Shown here piece by piece: positions 14,349 to 17,194 of a stretch of DNA of 17,194 nucleotides. Origin of the DNA: Moraxellaceae bacterium (GTDB taxonomy: Bacteria > Pseudomonadota > Gammaproteobacteria > Pseudomonadales > Moraxellaceae); the NCBI GenBank assembly GCA_030146505.1, contig JASLCO010000103.1, forward strand, positions 1 to 17,194, read 5' to 3'. A program made the position numbers and the translations under genes. Under the pieces are notes generated by a model. The model had not been told where the DNA came from, ran no database searches, and saw only the letters and a list, made by a program, of their open reading frames with translations. Positions within the stretch are counted from its first letter, which is position 1, and every line of letters begins with the position of its first letter.

Positions 14349-14381
14349 AAAACAAAGCCGCTCAATGAGCGGCTTTGTTTT
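14349..14381. terminator. Bidirectional intrinsic terminator downstream of the H-NS-like gene
   Basis: A perfect 16-bp inverted repeat (14349-14364 and 14366-14381) has an A-rich left arm and a T-rich right arm around GCCGCTCA/TGAGCGGC. It lies 52 bases beyond the stop of the leftward H-NS-like gene and would also stop rightward transcripts from the repeat block. Confidence 0.85.
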
Positions 14382-14433
14382 GTTCACGCAGCAGAAAAGC
14401 GCAGGCCCTTCACCGGGCCAACCCACTGCACCG

Positions 14434-14769
14434 TCAGAGAATGAGGAAATTTTCCAGCTTGCCACCGCGGTCCAGCATTTCCTGCAGCCATTTCGGACGC
14501 TTGCCACGGCCGGTCCAGGTCTGGGTGTGGTCCTTGGGGTTGCGGTATTTGTCGGCCACCGGCTTCTTGGTGGCACTGGCCTTCTTGACCTTGCCGGCCT
14601 TGAGGCCCAGCAGCTCTTCCACGCTCATGCCGGTGGCGGCGGCAATCTTCTCGATCTCGGCCTTGGCATCCACCAGGGCCTGCGCCTTTTTCTTTTCGAT
14701 AAGGTCGGCGGCCTGGTCGATAAGCGCGTCCAGTTCAGCAATGGTGAGGTGGTCCAGGTTAATGCTCAT
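14434..14769 (-). CDS. H-NS-family nucleoid-associated DNA-binding protein
   Basis: The 111-residue product starts at ATG 14767-14769 (MSINLDHLTIAELDALID). An N-terminal helical, probably coiled-coil oligomerisation region (about 8-55) joins through a Lys/Ala linker (58-72) to the C-terminal DNA-binding domain (75-111). YRNPKDHTQTWTGRGKRPKWL contains the H-NS signature TWTGRGKRP, whose GR pair enters the AT-rich minor groove. The family silences AT-rich and horizontally acquired DNA and bends chromosomes. The frame extends 22 codons upstream, but that part does not resemble the family start. It is divergent from the MFS gene and followed by a terminator. Its length and C-terminus resemble the short H-NS-like proteins of Xanthomonadales and Betaproteobacteria more than enteric H-NS. 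Confidence 0.92.
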   Translation of the reverse strand: MSINLDHLTIAELDALIDQAADLIEKKKAQALVDAKAEIEKIAAATGMSVEELLGLKAGKVKKASATKKPVADKYRNPKDHTQTWTGRGKRPKWLQEMLDRGGKLENFLIL

Positions 14770-14806
14770 GTCGTAAGGCCCCGTGCGCAGGAATAGAGAG
14801 GGCGCG

Positions 14807-14835
14807 ACTCTAAGGCATAGTCGCCATACTGACAA
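14807..14835 (-). promoter_or_regulatory. Possible sigma-70 promoter for the H-NS-like gene
   Basis: On the minus strand TTGTCA (14835-14830) and TAGAGT (14812-14807) are separated by 17 bases, about 38 bases before the ATG at 14769. The -35 overlaps the earliest possible start of the divergent MFS gene, which argues for the later MFS start. Confidence 0.4.
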
Positions 14836-14903
14836 TGCGTACAGCCCCTTCCCTTCAAACAGGCGGCCGGCCAGAGTTGCCGTCTTTGGCTACACCTCCC
14901 TCC

Positions 14904-16187
14904 ATGCACAACTCCCCTGCTCACGACACGCCCCGGCTGGGCGACGAACTCCTGCTGGACGCGGAACCCGGCCAGACGGCACCCACGCCCCGGCGCCCGC
15001 ATGAGGGCCGGCAGCGACTCCTGTTGCTGGGGGTGCTCGTGCTGGTGGCCATCAATCTGCGGCCGGCACTGTCCAGCCTGGCGCCGGTATTGCTGGCCGT
15101 GCAGCAGGACCTGGGACTGTCGGCCGGCCACATCGGCCTCATCACCACCCTACCCGTGCTCTGCTTCGGCATTTTCGGGCCGCTGGCGCCACGGCTCGCG
15201 CGCCGCTTCGGCAGCGAACGGGTGATGGAAATCATGCTGCTGCTCCTGTCGGCCGGCATCGTGCTGCGCGCCTTCGGCAGCATCGGCCTGTTTGCCGGCA
15301 CGCTGGTGGCCGGCGCTACCATCGGCGTGGTGAACGTGCTGCTGCCGGGCCTGCTCAAGCGTGACTTTGCCGACAGCGCCGACCGCGTCACCGGTATCTA
15401 CACCATGGCCCTGAGCCTGGGGGCGGCGCTGGCCGCCGGCCTCACCGTACCGGTGCAGGCCTGGAGCGGCAGCTGGCGCGTGGCACTGGCCTGCTGGGCG
15501 GTGCCGGCCCTGCTGGCAGCACTCGCCTGGTGGCCCTGGCAACGCGCGCGGCACACACCGCAGGCCCTGCCCGCCAAGGCGCCCTCGCTGCTGCGCGATC
15601 CCCTGGCCTGGCAGGTGACGTTGTACATGGGCCTGCAATCCTCACTGGCCTACTGCGTTTTCGGCTGGTTGCCCGCAATCCTGCAGGATCGCGGGCTCAC
15701 CGCGCTGCAGGCCGGATTCAGTCTTTCCGTTTCCGTGCTGATACAACTCATCACCGCGCTGGGCGCGCCACTGCTGGCGAATGCGCATGTGCGCCGTGGT
15801 GGCGACCAGCGCGCCACCATCGCCCTCATGCTGATGCTGACTTTCTGCGGCCTGGAGGGCTGCCTGTTCGCCCCCGTGGACACGCTGTGGCTGTGGATAG
15901 TGCTGCTGGGGCTGGGCCAGGGTGGCACCTTCAGCATGGCGCTGGCCCTCATCGTGCTGCGCAGCCACGATGCGCAAACCGCGGCCCGGCTTTCCGGCAT
16001 GGTGCAGGGCCTGGGTTATTCACTGGCGGCGCTGGGGCCCTTTGCCGTGGGACTGCTGCACGGCTTCAACAGCAGCTGGGTCGTACTGGGCCTGCTGTTC
16101 GCGCTGATCACGGGCGGCGCCCTTTTCTCCGGCATGCAGGCCGGGCGCGCCGGCTTCGTCCTTCAGCAAAGCCGAATAAATCCATAA
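14904..16187 (+). CDS. MFS transporter, CynX/NimT family
   Basis: This inner-membrane transporter of the major facilitator superfamily has about twelve hydrophobic segments between residues 40 and 415. The first, LLLLGVLVLVAINLRPALSSLAPVL, carries the NLRPAL(S/T) motif typical of the CynX (cyanate) and NimT (2-nitroimidazole) branch. GPLAPRLARRFGSERVM fits the MFS loop 2-3 signature. The substrate cannot be deduced. ATG 14904 gives 427 residues. ATG 14835 would add 23 low-complexity residues and collide with the divergent promoter; neither start has a good Shine-Dalgarno. It is followed after 12 bases by the DUF3861 gene and likely forms an operon with it and the SBF-like transporter. Confidence 0.9.
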   Translation: MHNSPAHDTPRLGDELLLDAEPGQTAPTPRRPHEGRQRLLLLGVLVLVAINLRPALSSLAPVLLAVQQDLGLSAGHIGLITTLPVLCFGIFGPLAPRLARRFGSERVMEIMLLLLSAGIVLRAFGSIGLFAGTLVAGATIGVVNVLLPGLLKRDFADSADRVTGIYTMALSLGAALAAGLTVPVQAWSGSWRVALACWAVPALLAALAWWPWQRARHTPQALPAKAPSLLRDPLAWQVTLYMGLQSSLAYCVFGWLPAILQDRGLTALQAGFSLSVSVLIQLITALGAPLLANAHVRRGGDQRATIALMLMLTFCGLEGCLFAPVDTLWLWIVLLGLGQGGTFSMALALIVLRSHDAQTAARLSGMVQGLGYSLAALGPFAVGLLHGFNSSWVVLGLLFALITGGALFSGMQAGRAGFVLQQSRINP

Positions 16188-16199
16188 GGAATCCGTATT

Positions 16200-16499
16200 A
16201 TGAAAAGCCACCGCTACCGCATTACGCTTGCACACCTCGCGGGCAAAAATGCCGATGACGTACTGCATGCACCGCTGCAATTCGACTGCACCAACCACGA
16301 TGACATCTTCACCATCATTGAACGCGCCGCTGCCGCCCGCCTCTTCGAGGGCGACGAAAACGCTGCCTTCGCCGTGGGCCTCAAGCTGTTCAGCGAAGTC
16401 ATGCTGAACCATCGTGACGATCCGCTGTTTACTCCCCTGCAAGGCGCCTTCGGCGAATTCATGAAAGGCCTCAAGGCACGCACCAAACCCGCCCCATGA
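16200..16499 (+). CDS. DUF3861 family protein
   Basis: The 99-residue product begins MKSHRYRITLAHLAGKN. It contains LQFDCTNHDDIFTIIERA (27-44), FAVGLKLFSEVMLNHRDDPLF (58-78) and a C-terminal FGEFMKGLK. This arrangement (HRYRITL, NHDD(I/L)F, GLKLF.EV.L..R..PLF) is that of the uncharacterised DUF3861 family. It has no signal peptide or membrane segment and is likely cytoplasmic. AAGGAA just before the start overlaps the end of the MFS gene, and the next gene begins 22 bases later. Position suggests co-expression with the two transporters; its function is unknown. Confidence 0.82.
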   Translation: MKSHRYRITLAHLAGKNADDVLHAPLQFDCTNHDDIFTIIERAAAARLFEGDENAAFAVGLKLFSEVMLNHRDDPLFTPLQGAFGEFMKGLKARTKPAP

Positions 16500-16521
16500 A
16501 ACCGGAGCATTCCGCAACACC

Positions 16522-17194
16522 ATGAACAACACCCTGAAATCCCTGCTCAACGACTGGTTCCTGCGCGGCATGGTCGTGGCCGTCATCATCGCCTCGTTTT
16601 TTCCGGATATCGGCAAGAGCGGCGGCCTGCTGCATCTGGACCAGTTCATCAATGCCGGCGTGGCGCTGGTCTTTTTCCTGCACGGCATGGGCATACCCAC
16701 GGAGCAGATGAAGGCCGGCATCCGCAACTGGCGCCTGCATGCCGTGGTGCAGGCCTTCACCTTCGTGGTCTTTCCACTGCTGTTCGTGATTTTCCGCATG
16801 GCCTTCGGGCACTGGCTGCCTCCCATGCTGCTGCTGGGATTTTTCTTTCTCTGCGTGCTGCCGTCCACCATCACCTCGTCCGTGGCCATGACCGGCATGG
16901 CGCGCGGCAATGTGCCGGCCGCCATTTTCAACGCCACGCTGTCCAGTCTCATCGGCATCATTGCCACGCCGGCGCTGGTCAGCCTCATGAGCGAGACCAC
17001 AGGCGAAACCTTGTCCTTCGGCAAGGCCGTAATGGATATCGCCACGCTCTTGCTGCTGCCTTTCGTGATCGGTCAGCTGCTGCACCCGTGGCTGGGGAAA
17101 TGGTTTGCAGCGCGCAAGAAATACACCAGCCTGGCCGACCGCGGCATCGTGCTGCTGCTGGTGTTTTCTGCCTTCTGCGATTCCGTGGCGGCCG
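16522..17194 (+). CDS. SBF-like (bile acid:sodium symporter family, YfeH-type) transporter, 3' end outside window
   Basis: The first 224 codons are present, and the frame runs off the window without a stop. The product begins MNNTLKSLLNDWFLRGMVVA and shows consecutive membrane helices (about 14-28, 43-62, 78-98, 103-120, 134-155, 170-190 and 208-224). LPSTITSSVAMTGMARGNVPAAIFNATLSSLIG (120-152) is the hallmark of the SBF-like/YfeH group (PSTVQSSIAFT..ARGN in relatives). FFLHGMGIPTEQMKAGI (58-74) fits the cytoplasmic loop after helix 2. These are ion-coupled or ion-homeostasis transporters of the inner membrane; the substrate is unknown. Its start is 22 bases after the DUF3861 gene. Confidence 0.88.
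   Translation, partial: MNNTLKSLLNDWFLRGMVVAVIIASFFPDIGKSGGLLHLDQFINAGVALVFFLHGMGIPTEQMKAGIRNWRLHAVVQAFTFVVFPLLFVIFRMAFGHWLPPMLLLGFFFLCVLPSTITSSVAMTGMARGNVPAAIFNATLSSLIGIIATPALVSLMSETTGETLSFGKAVMDIATLLLLPFVIGQLLHPWLGKWFAARKKYTSLADRGIVLLLVFSAFCDSVAA

Overview
The window looks like a chromosomal segment of a GC-rich proteobacterium. A gammaproteobacterium (Xanthomonadales/Nevskiales-like) is the best guess, inferred from gene content only: an SrkA-type kinase, a poly-N-acetylglucosamine (PNAG) pga locus, a GspN/C/D type II secretion set, a DUF481 outer-membrane protein and a short H-NS-family protein with the YRNP...TWTGRGKRPKWL motif. No rRNA, tRNA, CRISPR array, prophage or integrase was seen. 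Genes at both window edges are cut.

Layout, left to right. (1) 1-131: the first 43 codons of a leftward srkA-like kinase. (2) 297-463: a compact 151-bp MITE-like element (305-455) with 23-bp terminal inverted repeats, an internal 26-bp perfect inverted repeat and 8-bp flanking direct repeats. It sits exactly in the stop codon of the next gene. (3) 455-2233: a leftward flavodoxin-fold NAD(P)H:quinone oxidoreductase, divergent from a rightward crotonase. (4) 2307-2729: a leftward 140-residue protein of unknown function. (5) 3061-6862: a PNAG locus, pgaB-pgaC-pgaD, without pgaA. (6) 6986-7903: a GST-like protein with a long C-terminal extension, closed by a 20-bp perfect bidirectional terminator. 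(7) 8091-12912, leftward: gspN, gspC and gspD, an intrinsic terminator, then a tail-anchored protein with two FHA domains. (8) 13094-13840: a rightward DUF481 outer-membrane protein with a TATAAT promoter, divergent from gspN. (9) 13841-14433: a non-coding block with two terminators that share the same hairpin core, bracketing one well-preserved and one decayed repeat element. (10) 14434-14769: a leftward H-NS-like protein. (11) 14904-17194: a rightward cluster of a CynX-type MFS transporter, a DUF3861 protein and an SBF-like (YfeH-type) transporter cut by the window end.

Functionally, PgaB (deacetylase/hydrolase), PgaC (glycosyltransferase) and PgaD (membrane partner) would make, modify and export PNAG. 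GspC couples the inner-membrane platform to the GspD secretin, and GspN is an accessory component; the ATPase, platform and pseudopilin genes (gspE-M) are not here. The least familiar items are the tail-anchored double-FHA protein next to the secretin genes, the MITE-like insertion that replaced a TAA stop with TAG, the IcaA-like short N-terminus of PgaC together with a PgaB lacking a lipobox, and the unrecognised 140-residue protein. I found no clearly new multi-gene system.
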